Assembly: GCF_008119665.1 (NCBI RefSeq)
Contig: NZ_CP043046.1
Span: forward strand, 5,642,001 to 5,706,000
Length of the DNA: 64,000 bases
Direction of reading: 5' to 3'
Source of the DNA: Pigmentiphaga aceris
GTDB lineage: Bacteria > Pseudomonadota > Gammaproteobacteria > Burkholderiales > Burkholderiaceae_B
In this document: positions 43,652-53,087 of the stretch, piece by piece
How positions within the stretch are numbered: position 1 is the first letter of the stretch
How the letters are laid out: every line of letters starts with the position of its first letter
Position numbers and translations under genes: made by a program
Notes under the pieces: generated by a model
What the model was told of the DNA's origin: nothing
Databases searched by the model: none
What the model saw: the letters and a program-made list of their open reading frames with translations, nothing else

Positions 43652-46600
43652 ATGCCGATATCGAAGCTTCCTGGCCGCCTTCTGCTTTTTGCCCTGTTGT
43701 TGACACTCGCGATCGGCAGTCTGTTCGGCAGCGTCGTCTACAACTCGCGCATTGAAAGCCTGCAGCGTGCAAAGGAAACCAACTACAACGTGCTGACCAG
43801 CGTCGAACGGGCGCTCGACCGGTCGATCTTCTTCGGTGACATGGCATTGCGCGACATGGTCAGCCTGCTCGGCGAACCCATGGTGGCCAATCTGCCGCCT
43901 CGCGTGCGGCAACTGATCTTGTTCAGTGGTGCTGCCAGCACCGAAGGTTTCGGGCCGACCACGGTACTGGACACGCAGGGTTACATCACGGCGTCGAATA
44001 CCGGCACTTGGTGGGCCGAGAATTTTGCCGACCTGGAAGACTTCAAGTTTCATCGAGAGACCTCGACAAACCTGCTGTACATCAGCGCACCCCTGGTGTC
44101 GCGACTGACTGGCGAGCCCAGCATTTCGCTCAGCCGACGCCTGAACAAACCCGATGGCAGTTTTGCTGGCGTGGTCAGCACCACGTTCAAGCTTTCGTAC
44201 ATCCGCGAACTGCTGAGCGCCGTGTCACTGGGCCCCGACAGCGGCCTGAACCTGTTCCGCGAAGACGGCATAGTGATCAACCGCTTCACCGTCGAAGGTG
44301 CCGGGATTGGCACCAGCGTGGCCGGCACCCCGATTTTCGAGCGTTTCAGAAATGGCGACGACGGGTTCATGGCGCGCAGCAGCGCTGACGGCAAAGAGCG
44401 TCTCTACAGTTTCCGCCGCCTGTCGGGGTATCCGCTTTTCCTGGGCGTGGCCCAGTCCAGCGACCGCGTATACGGCGACTGGGCACGCCGCGCCATTCCG
44501 CTGGGTGCCATCACCCTGAGCCTGATGGCGGGCTGTCTGGCGCTTACCTGGTTGTTCGCACGCGAAATCCGGCGTGGACAACTGACCGCGCAACGGCTGC
44601 GGCGCGCCCAACGCGACATTGGTGCGGTGCTGGACAGCGTGCCGTCGATGATTGCGTACTGGGACGTGCAACTGACCAACCGCTTTGCCAACCGGGCCTA
44701 CCTGGAGTGTTTCGGCTTCAAGGCCGCCGACATCGAGGGCCGGGCGATGCGCGATGTGATCGGCGGCCATCTGCTCGAAAAAAACCTGCCGTTTGCTCAG
44801 AAAGCCCTGGCAGGACATCGGCAGATGTTCGACCGGACCTTGATCGACGCAAGCGGCAAGGAACGCCACACCATCACCAGCTACATTCCCGACATCGAAG
44901 ACGGAGAGGTGCAAGGCTTCTTTGTCCAGCTGTCGGACATCACCAAGCGCAAACGCGCCGAAGATGCCTTGCTGGCCGAAAAAGAGAAGCTGCGCGTCAC
45001 CTTGAATTCGATCGGGGATGCAGTCATCACGACCGATACCGCCAGCGTCGTCGACTACCTCAACCCGATTGCCGAGGCGATTACCGGGTGGATCTTGGAA
45101 GAAGCACGCGGACGCGGCATTGACGAAGTACTGGACATCCGCAATCTGGCTGACGATGCGCCAGTGGAGAACCCCTTGCACGTGGCCTTGCGCGAAAAGA
45201 GCATCGTTGGCCTGACGACCAACAGCGTGCTCGTCAATCGTGATGGCCATCGTTATCACATTGAAGATTCTGCCGCACCGATCATGGCGGCAGACGGCGA
45301 ACTGATCGGTGCCGTCATGGTGTTCCACGACGTCAGCGCCACGCGCGAGATGTCGCTGAAAATGGCGCACCTGGCCCAGTACGACGCGCTGACCGATCTG
45401 CCCAACCGGGTGCTGCTGCTGGACCGTTCGCTGGAAGCACTGGCACGCGCCGCGCGCGACGGCACCCGGGTAGCCGTGCTGTACATCGACCTGGACCGGT
45501 TCAAGAACATCAATGACTCGCTTGGTCACGACGTGGGCGACAAGCTGCTGATCGAGTTCGCGCAGCGTATGGCCGAACACCTGAGCAGCGCTGACACCTT
45601 GAGCCGCCAGGGCGGCGACGAATTCGTGCTGCTTGCCTGTGGCATACGTGATCTGAAGGAAGTGGGCAATCTGGCCCAGCGCATCGTGCAGTTGTGCAGC
45701 GAGCCTTTTCTGGTGGGCGGCCACAGCCTGTCGCTGTCGGTGAGCATTGGCGTGAGCGTCTTCCCCGACGACGGGCTGTCGTTCGGTGAATTGGCCAAGA
45801 ACGCCGATACCGCGATGTATATCGCCAAGCAGGCTGGGCGCAACCGCTTCCACTTCTTTGCCAAGGAATACGGTCGTCAGGCCGACCGACGGCTGTGGCT
45901 GGAACACGCCATGAAGCACGCGTTGTCACACCGCGAGTTCTTCCTGGAATACCAGCCGAAGATCGACAGCAAGACCCGTGCGGTAGTGGGGCTGGAAGCC
46001 CTGGTGCGCTGGCGCAAGGACGGCAAGGTGATTCCGCCGGGCGAGTTCATTTCGCTGGCCGAGGAAACCGGCCTGATCATTCCCCTGGGCAAGTACATCA
46101 TCGAGGCCACCATCCGCGACTTGGCCATTCTTCGAGCCAGCCGCTTCCCGGCGGTGCCGGTGGCGGTCAACATCTCGGCAGGTCAGTTCACCGACCCGTC
46201 GTTCTCGCGTTATGTGGCCAATACCTTGGCCGAGGGCGGGCTGACCTCGGCCGCCATTGAATTGGAGATCACCGAAAGCCTGTTGATGCAGAACCTGGCA
46301 CCGACGATCAGCGCGCTGCGGGAAATGCGGGAGGCTGGGGTGCGCATCGCCATCGATGACTTCGGCACCGGTTATTCCAGCATGTCTTACCTGCGCGATT
46401 TGCCGGTGGATACGCTGAAGATCGACAAGTCCTTCATCGACGACATTGCCAAGGGCGAGCGCGGTCGCGGGATTGTGCACGCCATCATCATCCTTGGGCA
46501 TCACCTGGGGTTGACGGTAACCGCCGAGGGGGTCGAGGTCGAAGAACAGGCAAACATTCTGCGCACGCTGGGCTGCGACCAGATGCAGGGTTATCTGTAC

Positions 46601-46666
46601 TGCAAACCCTTGGGGGTGGAACAACTTCTGACCTGGCATGCGCACACCGAGACGAGCTTGCGCTGA
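43652..46666 (+). CDS. Membrane Cache-PAS-GGDEF-EAL c-di-GMP enzyme
   Basis: 1004 residues from ATG 43652. Membrane helix ~8-28, a periplasmic Cache-like sensor (~30-280), a second helix near 285-305, two PAS domains (MIAYWDVQLTNRFANRAYLE; DAVITTDTASVVDYLNPIAE), then GGDEF near 654-658 (RQGGDEFVLL) and EAL near 782-784 (LEALVRW) with DDFGTGYSSMSYL. Both catalytic motifs are intact, so it may make or degrade cyclic-di-GMP. Divergent from pncC-nadE. Confidence 0.93.
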   Translation: MPISKLPGRLLLFALLLTLAIGSLFGSVVYNSRIESLQRAKETNYNVLTSVERALDRSIFFGDMALRDMVSLLGEPMVANLPPRVRQLILFSGAASTEGFGPTTVLDTQGYITASNTGTWWAENFADLEDFKFHRETSTNLLYISAPLVSRLTGEPSISLSRRLNKPDGSFAGVVSTTFKLSYIRELLSAVSLGPDSGLNLFREDGIVINRFTVEGAGIGTSVAGTPIFERFRNGDDGFMARSSADGKERLYSFRRLSGYPLFLGVAQSSDRVYGDWARRAIPLGAITLSLMAGCLALTWLFAREIRRGQLTAQRLRRAQRDIGAVLDSVPSMIAYWDVQLTNRFANRAYLECFGFKAADIEGRAMRDVIGGHLLEKNLPFAQKALAGHRQMFDRTLIDASGKERHTITSYIPDIEDGEVQGFFVQLSDITKRKRAEDALLAEKEKLRVTLNSIGDAVITTDTASVVDYLNPIAEAITGWILEEARGRGIDEVLDIRNLADDAPVENPLHVALREKSIVGLTTNSVLVNRDGHRYHIEDSAAPIMAADGELIGAVMVFHDVSATREMSLKMAHLAQYDALTDLPNRVLLLDRSLEALARAARDGTRVAVLYIDLDRFKNINDSLGHDVGDKLLIEFAQRMAEHLSSADTLSRQGGDEFVLLACGIRDLKEVGNLAQRIVQLCSEPFLVGGHSLSLSVSIGVSVFPDDGLSFGELAKNADTAMYIAKQAGRNRFHFFAKEYGRQADRRLWLEHAMKHALSHREFFLEYQPKIDSKTRAVVGLEALVRWRKDGKVIPPGEFISLAEETGLIIPLGKYIIEATIRDLAILRASRFPAVPVAVNISAGQFTDPSFSRYVANTLAEGGLTSAAIELEITESLLMQNLAPTISALREMREAGVRIAIDDFGTGYSSMSYLRDLPVDTLKIDKSFIDDIAKGERGRGIVHAIIILGHHLGLTVTAEGVEVEEQANILRTLGCDQMQGYLYCKPLGVEQLLTWHAHTETSLR

Positions 46667-46706
46667 GGGTCGGGCAAATCTGGACGACAGGACTGGAGGC
46701 AGGAAT

Positions 46707-47339
46707 TTGAGTGAAATCGAGAACGGGGAAATGACTTCAAACGCGGCTGAGGCGTCGAGGTACTACATACTTCACCACCGTTACGAAGATGGCATATATA
46801 TCGATGGCGACGTGACGTTTTCTCCGCCGCTTGCCGGCTACTACTACGTCGGCCAAGACGTCATACCGCCAGACACCCAGGTCAGGCTGAAACTGGAACG
46901 GCGATCCCAGAAAATGGACCGCCATTTCTTCTTGACCACCTGCGGCGCATTCTTCGTCTCAGAAGCGCTGAAAGACGTGCTGACGCAGCACCACACGGCG
47001 CTGGATTTCATTGCGACAGACGCTGTCCACGCCAACAAAACGCCAACCAAGAAGACGTATTTTCTGGCTCACGCCAAGAAAATGGTGAAGTGCTTCGATT
47101 ACGCCAATTCCGACTACGCCGGCAAAAACATGGTGCTGAGAAGACGCACCGAAGGCACGTTTTCCACCGACTACAAGGTCAGAGGCATCACGAAGCTCTG
47201 CATTGACCATGAGCAGGCTGCCGGGCTCGATTTTCTGTTTATCGACGATACGATCTGGATCGACCCGGTGGTGTCGCGAGCGGTCGTGGACAGCGCAAAC
47301 AGCCTGGGGCTTCAGCTCAATGTCGAGGCATGTGGTTGA
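46707..47339 (+). CDS. Imm11/DUF1629-like orphan immunity protein
   Basis: 210 residues from TTG 46707 (GGAGG upstream; ATG 46731 is alternative). It has the look of the Imm11 (MXAN_0049-type) fold: YYYVGQDVIPPDTQVRLKLE, HHTALDFIATDAVHANKTPT and FLFIDDTIWIDPVVSRAVVD. Such genes neutralise polymorphic toxins. No toxin gene is visible next to it, so it may be an orphan immunity gene against a neighbour's toxin, or a remnant of a toxin cassette. Family call is moderate. Confidence 0.6.
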   Translation: MSEIENGEMTSNAAEASRYYILHHRYEDGIYIDGDVTFSPPLAGYYYVGQDVIPPDTQVRLKLERRSQKMDRHFFLTTCGAFFVSEALKDVLTQHHTALDFIATDAVHANKTPTKKTYFLAHAKKMVKCFDYANSDYAGKNMVLRRRTEGTFSTDYKVRGITKLCIDHEQAAGLDFLFIDDTIWIDPVVSRAVVDSANSLGLQLNVEACG

Positions 47340-47390
47340 ACATGCGGCTGAAGACATATTGCTGAAGCTCAGTGCGCGATAGCTTGGCGG

Positions 47391-48782
47391 CTAGCGGTGA
47401 AAATCTGCCGGTTCGTACTTGGCCAATTCTCGCAACAGCAGCGGCCAGGCACGCAGGCCCTTGGCAATCGACTCGATGCGGAAGAACTCGTTGGGTGCAT
47501 GCACCGGTTCGTCGGGCAGGTTGAAGCCGAACATCAGCGTGTCGATGCCCAGCATTTCCTTGAAGATGGCGGTGATCGGCACGGTTGCGCCTAAACGCAC
47601 GTGGATGGGTCGCTGACCCGTCTCAGCGTGCAGCACCTGCTCGGCACCCAGCACCAGGGGATGATCGGCTGCCAGGGTGGATGCAGGCGACCCGCCACCG
47701 ATGTTCTGGAAAGACAGGGTCACGCCTGCCGGGCAATGCGCCTTCAGGTGCGCACGCACGGCCTCGATGACCCGTGCCGGGTCCTGGCCCGGCACGATGC
47801 GTACCGACAACTTGGCGTGTGCCTCGCTGGCCACCACGGTCTTCGATCCAGGGCCGGTGTAGCCGCCCCACATGCCGTTGATGTCCAGCGCGGGGCGCAG
47901 CGTCAATTGTTCACGCGTGTTGTACGCCGGATCGCCATGCGAATGCGCGCCCACGTCACTGAAGAACGCAGCAGCATCGAAGGGGAAGGCAGCGGTGTCG
48001 GCAATCTGGCGTTCGGTCAGCGGCGTAGCGTCGATGTCGAAGTCCTTCACTGCCACGCGCCCTTGGCTGTCGTGCAGTGATGCGACCAGGGTAGCCATCT
48101 CGTGCAGCGCATTGCGCACGGCACCGCCGTAGCGGCCCGAGTGCAGGTCCAGGGCGGCGGTACGCACCGAGAAGCCCAGCTTGTTGTTGCCACGTGCACC
48201 CGTGTTGATGGTGGGCACCACGCGGCTTGCGCGACCGCCATCGGCCGACAACACGGCGTCGGCTTGCAGCAAGCTGCAGTACTTGTTGACGATGGCGCGC
48301 AGTGACGGACTGCCGGTTTCTTCCTCGCCTTCCAGGAACACCTTGATGTTGATCGGGCAACCGCCTTCGACCGCCAGGAAGGCCGCTACGGTTTCCAGCG
48401 CGATGGTGGTCGAGCCTTTGACGTCCGAGGACCCACGCGCGTACAGGCAACCGTCACGAATGGTGGGTTCGAAGGGCGGAGAGATCCACTGGTCCAGCGG
48501 GTCGGCGGGCTGCACGTCGTAGTGGCCGTAGATGATGATGGTGGGCTTGCCCGGTGCGCCCATCCACTCGCCATAGACCGCAGCCTGGCCACCGCCGTCC
48601 AGCAACTGCACTTCATTCAGACCAATGTCACCCAGCCGTCCCACCAGCAGTTCACGCGCTTGCTGCATGCCGGCGGCGTAGGCCGGATCGGCACTGACGC
48701 TGGGGATGGTCAGGAAGTGTGTCAACCAGTCCAGGATGTCGTCGTGCCGGCTCAGCAAGTGTGCAATGACGCGGTCGTTCAT
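47391..48782 (-). CDS. M20-family dipeptidase
   Basis: 463 residues from ATG 48782. Metal ligands of M20: His87 and Asp89 in IIIYGHYDVQPAD, Asp120 in GSSDVKG, the EGEEETGS pair near 151-158, and the late His in DEPVHAPNEFF. The lid/dimerisation domain contains ALDLHSGRYGGAVRNALHEM. Hydrolyses dipeptides or related amides, probably with zinc. Lies 48 bases after the deoxyribosyltransferase gene, so likely cotranscribed. Confidence 0.9.
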   Translation of the reverse strand: MNDRVIAHLLSRHDDILDWLTHFLTIPSVSADPAYAAGMQQARELLVGRLGDIGLNEVQLLDGGGQAAVYGEWMGAPGKPTIIIYGHYDVQPADPLDQWISPPFEPTIRDGCLYARGSSDVKGSTTIALETVAAFLAVEGGCPINIKVFLEGEEETGSPSLRAIVNKYCSLLQADAVLSADGGRASRVVPTINTGARGNNKLGFSVRTAALDLHSGRYGGAVRNALHEMATLVASLHDSQGRVAVKDFDIDATPLTERQIADTAAFPFDAAAFFSDVGAHSHGDPAYNTREQLTLRPALDINGMWGGYTGPGSKTVVASEAHAKLSVRIVPGQDPARVIEAVRAHLKAHCPAGVTLSFQNIGGGSPASTLAADHPLVLGAEQVLHAETGQRPIHVRLGATVPITAIFKEMLGIDTLMFGFNLPDEPVHAPNEFFRIESIAKGLRAWPLLLRELAKYEPADFHR

Positions 48783-48830
48783 CAAAAGGCTCCAAGGGGC
48801 GAATGGTGAGAGAGTGGGCAACCCGGCGCA

Positions 48831-49325
48831 TCAATCCGCTTGGCGAATCGCCGTCAGGCAGTCGCGGGCATCGCCTTCGACGATTGTGGCCGAGCAGGCC
48901 AGCATCAGGTTGCGCGACAGGCCGAAGTCTTCCACGATCTGGCCGTCGGCATCGACCTCCAGGCCGTCGGGGCGCTGCACCTGCGGCACCTGGTCACGCA
49001 GGCTGCCCATCGGGTCGTGATAGCCCCACACGGGCTTGCCCAGCGCGGCCGCGAAGCCGACTTCGAAGGCGGTGCCGGAATCGGGTTCGTATCCCCGGAA
49101 AGCCTGAAGATTGGCCATCACCAGGTCACACTGGCGGATCAGCACAATATTGGCCTCAAAGATCCAGGTGGCCAGCGCGGGGCCGCTCAAGCCTGCGGGG
49201 GCCGCGTTGTCCAGTGGGTACAGCCCCTCGAAACCAAATTCCCGGCACAGGGCTTTCAGAGAATGCCCCCAGGCAAGCGCATCGGGACGGAACACATCCG
49301 GCCCGGCCAAATAGATTTTTTTCAT
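48831..49325 (-). CDS. Nucleoside 2-deoxyribosyltransferase-like protein
   Basis: 164 residues. ATG 49325 chosen because AAGGA lies seven bases before; ATG 49331 is alternative. KKIYLAGPDVFRPDA is the base-binding N-terminal motif. DLVMANLQAFRGYEPDSGTA followed by FEVGFAAALGKPV carries the nucleophile-type Glu88. Family members swap or cleave purine/pyrimidine deoxyribosides (nucleotide salvage or clean-up). Upstream of the dipeptidase gene. Confidence 0.87.
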   Translation of the reverse strand: MKKIYLAGPDVFRPDALAWGHSLKALCREFGFEGLYPLDNAAPAGLSGPALATWIFEANIVLIRQCDLVMANLQAFRGYEPDSGTAFEVGFAAALGKPVWGYHDPMGSLRDQVPQVQRPDGLEVDADGQIVEDFGLSRNLMLACSATIVEGDARDCLTAIRQAD

Positions 49326-49459
49326 GGGCATGTCCTTGGTGAAGGCGGCTGCACGGCATGGGCAGCGCGATGCCCCGGCCGCGCACATTGCGTGCCGGGT
49401 GCAGGCAGTGTCGACCCGAACATGCCTGATGCAGCAAAGACACTCTGCAGCGAAGACGC

Positions 49460-50071
49460 TCAGTGAACCGGGCGCAGCACCACACCGGGCACGGCGGCCG
49501 ACGCATCGTAGATCTTGAGCGTGCCTTCCAGGGCGCTGGGCAAGGTCAGGTTCGGATAACCGCGACTCATGCCCAGCATGGCCAGGCCCGAGATCGAGAC
49601 GCGGAAATGCCGGGTGCCAACCGTCAGTGTCGTGCCAAGCGGATCATCTTCACCTTTGGGCATCGCCGCCATATAGGCCACGATCTCACGCTCGGCCAAA
49701 CGAGGGTCGTCGACACGCGGCGATTGCTGCAATCGCGCCAGCCAGTCAACTTCCTCTTCCACCGGCTTGCTGACCTTCACCGTCAGGCCCTTGTTCATCA
49801 GCACCGGTTCGCGCCAGGTACACGACAGCTCGGGCCACGGCGGCGGAGCCAGATCACGTTCGACGTCGGGGTTGAGTGTCATGCCCTGCAACAGGCCACT
49901 GAGCGCCTTTTCCACCTCGGCACAGTTAGGCAGCGGCATGGGGCGCGCGGCTTCCAGCAAGGGCGTGTCTGGCTGCGGCGAATCGCGCCAGGCGGCAAGG
50001 GCTACGACCATCAAGGACAGCGCCAGCAAAAGCCAGCGTGAGGCGGCGCGGAAAAACGTCGGGGACTGCAA
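49460..50071 (-). CDS. Hypothetical membrane-anchored protein
   Basis: 203 residues, not recognised. One hydrophobic N-terminal segment (RWLLLALSLMVVALAAW) is followed by a polar domain with two Cys (LPNCAEVEKALSG; ELSCTWREPV), which could form a periplasmic disulphide. No catalytic motif is seen. It is a single gene separated from its neighbours. A role in the envelope is inferred from the anchor only. Confidence 0.6.
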   Translation of the reverse strand: MQSPTFFRAASRWLLLALSLMVVALAAWRDSPQPDTPLLEAARPMPLPNCAEVEKALSGLLQGMTLNPDVERDLAPPPWPELSCTWREPVLMNKGLTVKVSKPVEEEVDWLARLQQSPRVDDPRLAEREIVAYMAAMPKGEDDPLGTTLTVGTRHFRVSISGLAMLGMSRGYPNLTLPSALEGTLKIYDASAAVPGVVLRPVH

Positions 50072-50193
50072 CCTGCTTCCTTACTTCATGCTTGGGCCGG
50101 AACGCCGCACGGGGCTGGAATAGTGAAGGCTGAGGCCCCTGTGTGTCCATCGTATGAACGAATCAGAAACAACCCCATACGGAAAACAGGAAA

Positions 50194-50215
50194 AACCGTG
50201 CGTTCCGGCACGGTT
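50194..50215 (-). terminator. Intrinsic terminator on the minus strand
   Basis: Perfect 8-bp arms AACCGTGC / GCACGGTT with a 6-base loop; on the minus strand it is followed by a T run. No full gene precedes it on that strand, only the small frame at 50245-50346. Confidence 0.7.
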
Positions 50216-50244
50216 GAGCGTGCTTTTGCAGGCAAAAAGCGCGG

Positions 50245-50346
50245 TTACAGACAGCCACGAGTCAGTTTGACCACGCCATAGGTCGACTGATCGTCTTTGC
50301 GCAGGCACGTAGTAGAGTCAGCGCTGGCCGACGTCAAGATCGGCAC
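50245..50346 (-). CDS. Possible 33-codon small protein or gene remnant
   Basis: A GTG-initiated frame encodes 33 residues with Cys15 and Cys32 and the tail YGVVKLTRGCL. It ends just before a strong intrinsic terminator. There is a stop codon shortly upstream of the GTG and no Shine-Dalgarno. The composition (Ser/Thr, two Cys) looks like the C-terminus of a secreted protein, so it may be a remnant. It lies in the leader of the divergent YbjN-like gene. Evidence is the terminator and amino-acid flavour only. Confidence 0.3.
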   Translation of the reverse strand: MPILTSASADSTTCLRKDDQSTYGVVKLTRGCL

Positions 50347-50366
50347 TTTTCATGAAGGAGCAAGAC

Positions 50367-50834
50367 ATGGTGGACAAGACCAAACTGGCCGAACTCTATC
50401 AACGCGTGGTGCAGGAAGAGCTGGGCCTGGTGGCTACCATCGACGAAGACGACGACGTGGTGTTCAAGCATCCTGACGTGGGCACGATGTTCTTCAGCCT
50501 GGATGCCGACCGCGACCCGGAATTCCTGCGTCTGGTGTTCCCGCGCTTTGTCGACGCCGAAGAGCTGGGCATCACGCCGGAACAGCTGTATCAGGTGTTG
50601 AACACCGTCAACACCTGCAACAAGGCAGCCAAGGTCTACATCAACCACCAAGGCAGCGAGGCCGATGCCGCGCCGCGTGTGTCGGCATCGATCGAAGCCT
50701 TCGTCGCTGCCCCGGACAACATGCCCGATGAGGCCCTGCTGCGCGCCATCGTCGGCCGCACGGTGGCGGCGCTGCGCTCGGGTGCGAATGAGGTGATCGA
50801 TGTGGCCTCAGACATGGCGCAGCCGAAGCATTGA
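50367..50834 (+). CDS. YbjN-like/type III chaperone-like small protein
   Basis: 155 residues from ATG 50367, six bases after AAGGAG (this rejects the ATG at 50352). Acidic protein with DEDDDVVFKHPDVGTMFFSL, DPEFLRLVFPRFVD and QVLNTVNTCNKAAKVYINHQ, the alpha/beta pattern of YbjN/chaperone-like folds (a ligand or partner binding fold). No enzyme motif. Standalone, followed by a hairpin. Confidence 0.6.
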   Translation: MVDKTKLAELYQRVVQEELGLVATIDEDDDVVFKHPDVGTMFFSLDADRDPEFLRLVFPRFVDAEELGITPEQLYQVLNTVNTCNKAAKVYINHQGSEADAAPRVSASIEAFVAAPDNMPDEALLRAIVGRTVAALRSGANEVIDVASDMAQPKH

Positions 50835-50854
50835 AAGCGCGTTGACGTTCAAAC

Positions 50855-50880
50855 GGTCCGGATGGCCAGCACGCCGGACC
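50855..50880. terminator. Hairpin between convergent genes
   Basis: GGTCCGG and CCGGACC perfect 7-bp arms, 12-base loop, 21 bases after the YbjN-like stop and 44 bases from the end of the minus-strand DUF4214 gene. No T tract on either side, so a weak terminator candidate for either strand. Confidence 0.45.
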
Positions 50881-50923
50881 TGCTATCGGCCAATCACGCG
50901 CAGCAGAAATGCTGCATGCATGC

Positions 50924-53029
50924 TCAGGCCATGGTCAGCAAACCGTATTCGTCGTAGCTGACGCCCGCCAGATCAACGATGCCGCTCAGCCGAACGAGCG
51001 TGTCACCCGCCCCTACCACGTTGTCACCGCCGCGGTCGGCGAAGATGTAGCTGTCACCGGCATACACGAAGCCGACATAGGGAGCCGTGGGATACACCAC
51101 GCGCAGGCCATTCAGGGCGGAGATGGTCGCGGCAAACAGCGAGGCGGGACTGCTACCCCAGCTTATGACCGGCAAGTGACCCGGCGTGTCGGTGAGCTCA
51201 GAGTAGATTTGCAGCCGATCCCCAGAGGCGAAGTTGGTGATCGTCGCCGTCTTCGCCAACAGCCCGGCATTGTCCACGGGACCCGTCAATGCCACACCCG
51301 CATTCAGGGCAAAGATGTCTGCACTCGCACCGCCCGTCAACGTGGCGGCATTGTTCACAATCAAGGTATTGCTGCCGCTGCCGCCCGTGACCGACTGCAC
51401 CGGGGCCGCGAATTTCACCGCCAGCGTACCGCCGAAGCCGCTCGCACTGAAGGTCGACACGGTCGAGTTGATGGTCGAGATGCCCATCGTGCCCGACCCG
51501 GCGACCGTAATCGCCACGCCACTTGCCGCCCCACCAGAAAGCGCCGTGATACCGATGTCGCCTTGCGAGCTCAGGAGGAAGTTGGTGATGCCTGTCGACA
51601 GCTCAATCCCCTCCACCGAGCTTGCCGCCCCCGTCTTCTGCACCGAGGCGGTCGTCACATCGGTGCCGCGCAGCGAGATCGACTTTGCATTGGCACCACT
51701 TTGCAAGACCACCCCTGCCGCGGTGGCACCAGCGGCATAGGTCACGTCAAACTCGCTGTCACCGGCAGTGCCCTGCAACCGAAGGGAGGCACCAGCGGCC
51801 ATGTTGCTGATGGTGAGGCTGCCCGCCACGCCGGCAGCCAGCGCGCTCACCTGAACCAGGCTCACATCGGCAAACGAGTTCAGCGTGGCAGCACCGTTGA
51901 TGGCCAGGCGAAGTGTTTCGATCGTGCTGAGTGTGGCGCCGTTGAGCGCATCGACAGCAACGGCAGGCACGCCGACCGGGGGAGGAATGCTGGTGACGTT
52001 GATCTGCAGCACGTCCGTGCCTGCATTCCCGACCAGGGTGTGATGCGCAGTGAGCGTGGTGTTGGCAGGCGTGGTGGCATCCACCACACCCACGAACTGA
52101 TCATTGCCGTCACCCGCATCGATACGAGTGCTGTGGGCGAAGTCCCTCAGTGCGATCGTGTCGGCCGACGCGGTACCCGTCACGTTCAGGCTCGCACTGG
52201 CAGACAATTTCGGGGCCAGGGTTGCCACGGTGGCGCTGGCGTAGCCGGCCAAGTCCAGTGACATCACCCCGTCGATGCCGGCAGCGGCGATCTTTGCAAT
52301 ACCGCCTGCCACGGCCACCAACTGGCCGATGTCCATGTTTGTCACATTCACTGTGGCAGTGTTGGCCGCATACGCATTGAGCTTGGTCGTGATAGCGGCC
52401 GCCAGATCCGCCGAGGTGATATCCCAGATGGGCACCGGCGGTTCGGGCGGTTGCGGCACCACCCCGCCATTGGCCGCAAAGACTTTGGCCGTCGCTACCG
52501 ACGCAGGGTCGACGGTAACCAGCGCCAACGTGTTCCTGGCCAGGCTGACATTGTCGATGCCCAGGCTCACCACATACTCAGCGACCTCGACTTTGTGGGC
52601 GAACGTGGTGCGGTCTGCAACGGTCTGCGCATAAGCGGCGTCGCTCAGGCCATCGGGGCGAGTGACAAGCGGTTGGCCGACCACCGCCAATATCTGGCCG
52701 ACCAAGGTGGCGCGTGCGGCATCGGACCCACCGCCACCTGCGTTATCCAGCACGCCTGTCCAGAAGGCCAGACCGCCTGCATCGGGCGCGCGACCGAATA
52801 CCGTCTGGTAGAAGGCCGTGACGAACTGCCCGGACGCTGCCGACGCCGCATACGTGCTGCGCCCTTCAGGCGTGCTCAGGAACATCTGGGTGATGCCAGC
52901 TATCGAGGCGCCATCAGCCAGGGCCTGGGCCCAGAACGCCAGGCCTGACGCATCGGGTGCCCGGTTGAACATGGCGATGTACAGCGTGGAGATGGCGGTT
53001 TTCTGCACGGGAGTAGGTGTGCTCATCTG
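50924..53029 (-). CDS. DUF4214-domain surface/secreted protein (701 aa)
   Basis: From ATG 53029. Residues ~10-150 are two DUF4214 repeats (TLYIAMFNRAPDASGLAFWA; FYQTVFGRAPDAGGLAFWT). The remainder is Ala/Gly/Thr/Ser/Val-rich beta repeat (LNVTGTASADTIALRDFAHS) with an RTX-like GGSGSNTLIV. There is no N-terminal signal peptide and the C-terminus is acidic-hydrophobic (YIFADRGGDNVVGAGDTLVR), as in type I-secreted S-layer or adhesin proteins. No secretion genes adjoin. Paralogue of three neighbouring genes. Function is unknown; surface location is inferred. Confidence 0.8.
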   Translation of the reverse strand, partial: QMSTPTPVQKTAISTLYIAMFNRAPDASGLAFWAQALADGASIAGITQMFLSTPEGRSTYAASAASGQFVTAFYQTVFGRAPDAGGLAFWTGVLDNAGGGGSDAARATLVGQILAVVGQPLVTRPDGLSDAAYAQTVADRTTFAHKVEVAEYVVSLGIDNVSLARNTLALVTVDPASVATAKVFAANGGVVPQPPEPPVPIWDITSADLAAAITTKLNAYAANTATVNVTNMDIGQLVAVAGGIAKIAAAGIDGVMSLDLAGYASATVATLAPKLSASASLNVTGTASADTIALRDFAHSTRIDAGDGNDQFVGVVDATTPANTTLTAHHTLVGNAGTDVLQINVTSIPPPVGVPAVAVDALNGATLSTIETLRLAINGAATLNSFADVSLVQVSALAAGVAGSLTISNMAAGASLRLQGTAGDSEFDVTYAAGATAAGVVLQSGANAKSISLRGTDVTTASVQKTGAASSVEGIELSTGITNFLLSSQGDIGITALSGGAASGVAITVAGSGTMGISTINSTVSTFSASGFGGTLAVKFAAPVQSVTGGSGSNTLIVNNAATLTGGASADIFALNAGVALTGPVDNAGLLAKTATITNFASGDRLQIYSELTDTPGHLPVISWGSSPASLFAATISALNGLRVVYPTAPYVGFVYAGDSYIFADRGGDNVVGAGDTLVRLSGIVDLAGVSYDEYGLLTMA

Positions 53030-53087
53030 TATGTCCAAAAGTGCGTCTATACCGACATTGGTAACCATCTGGCCAAAATGATTCCAT

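Noticed and set aside
50909..52261. Long plus-strand frame across the 701-aa surface gene
   Set aside because: Low-complexity Arg/His-rich translation opposite a gene with clear DUF4214 repeats.
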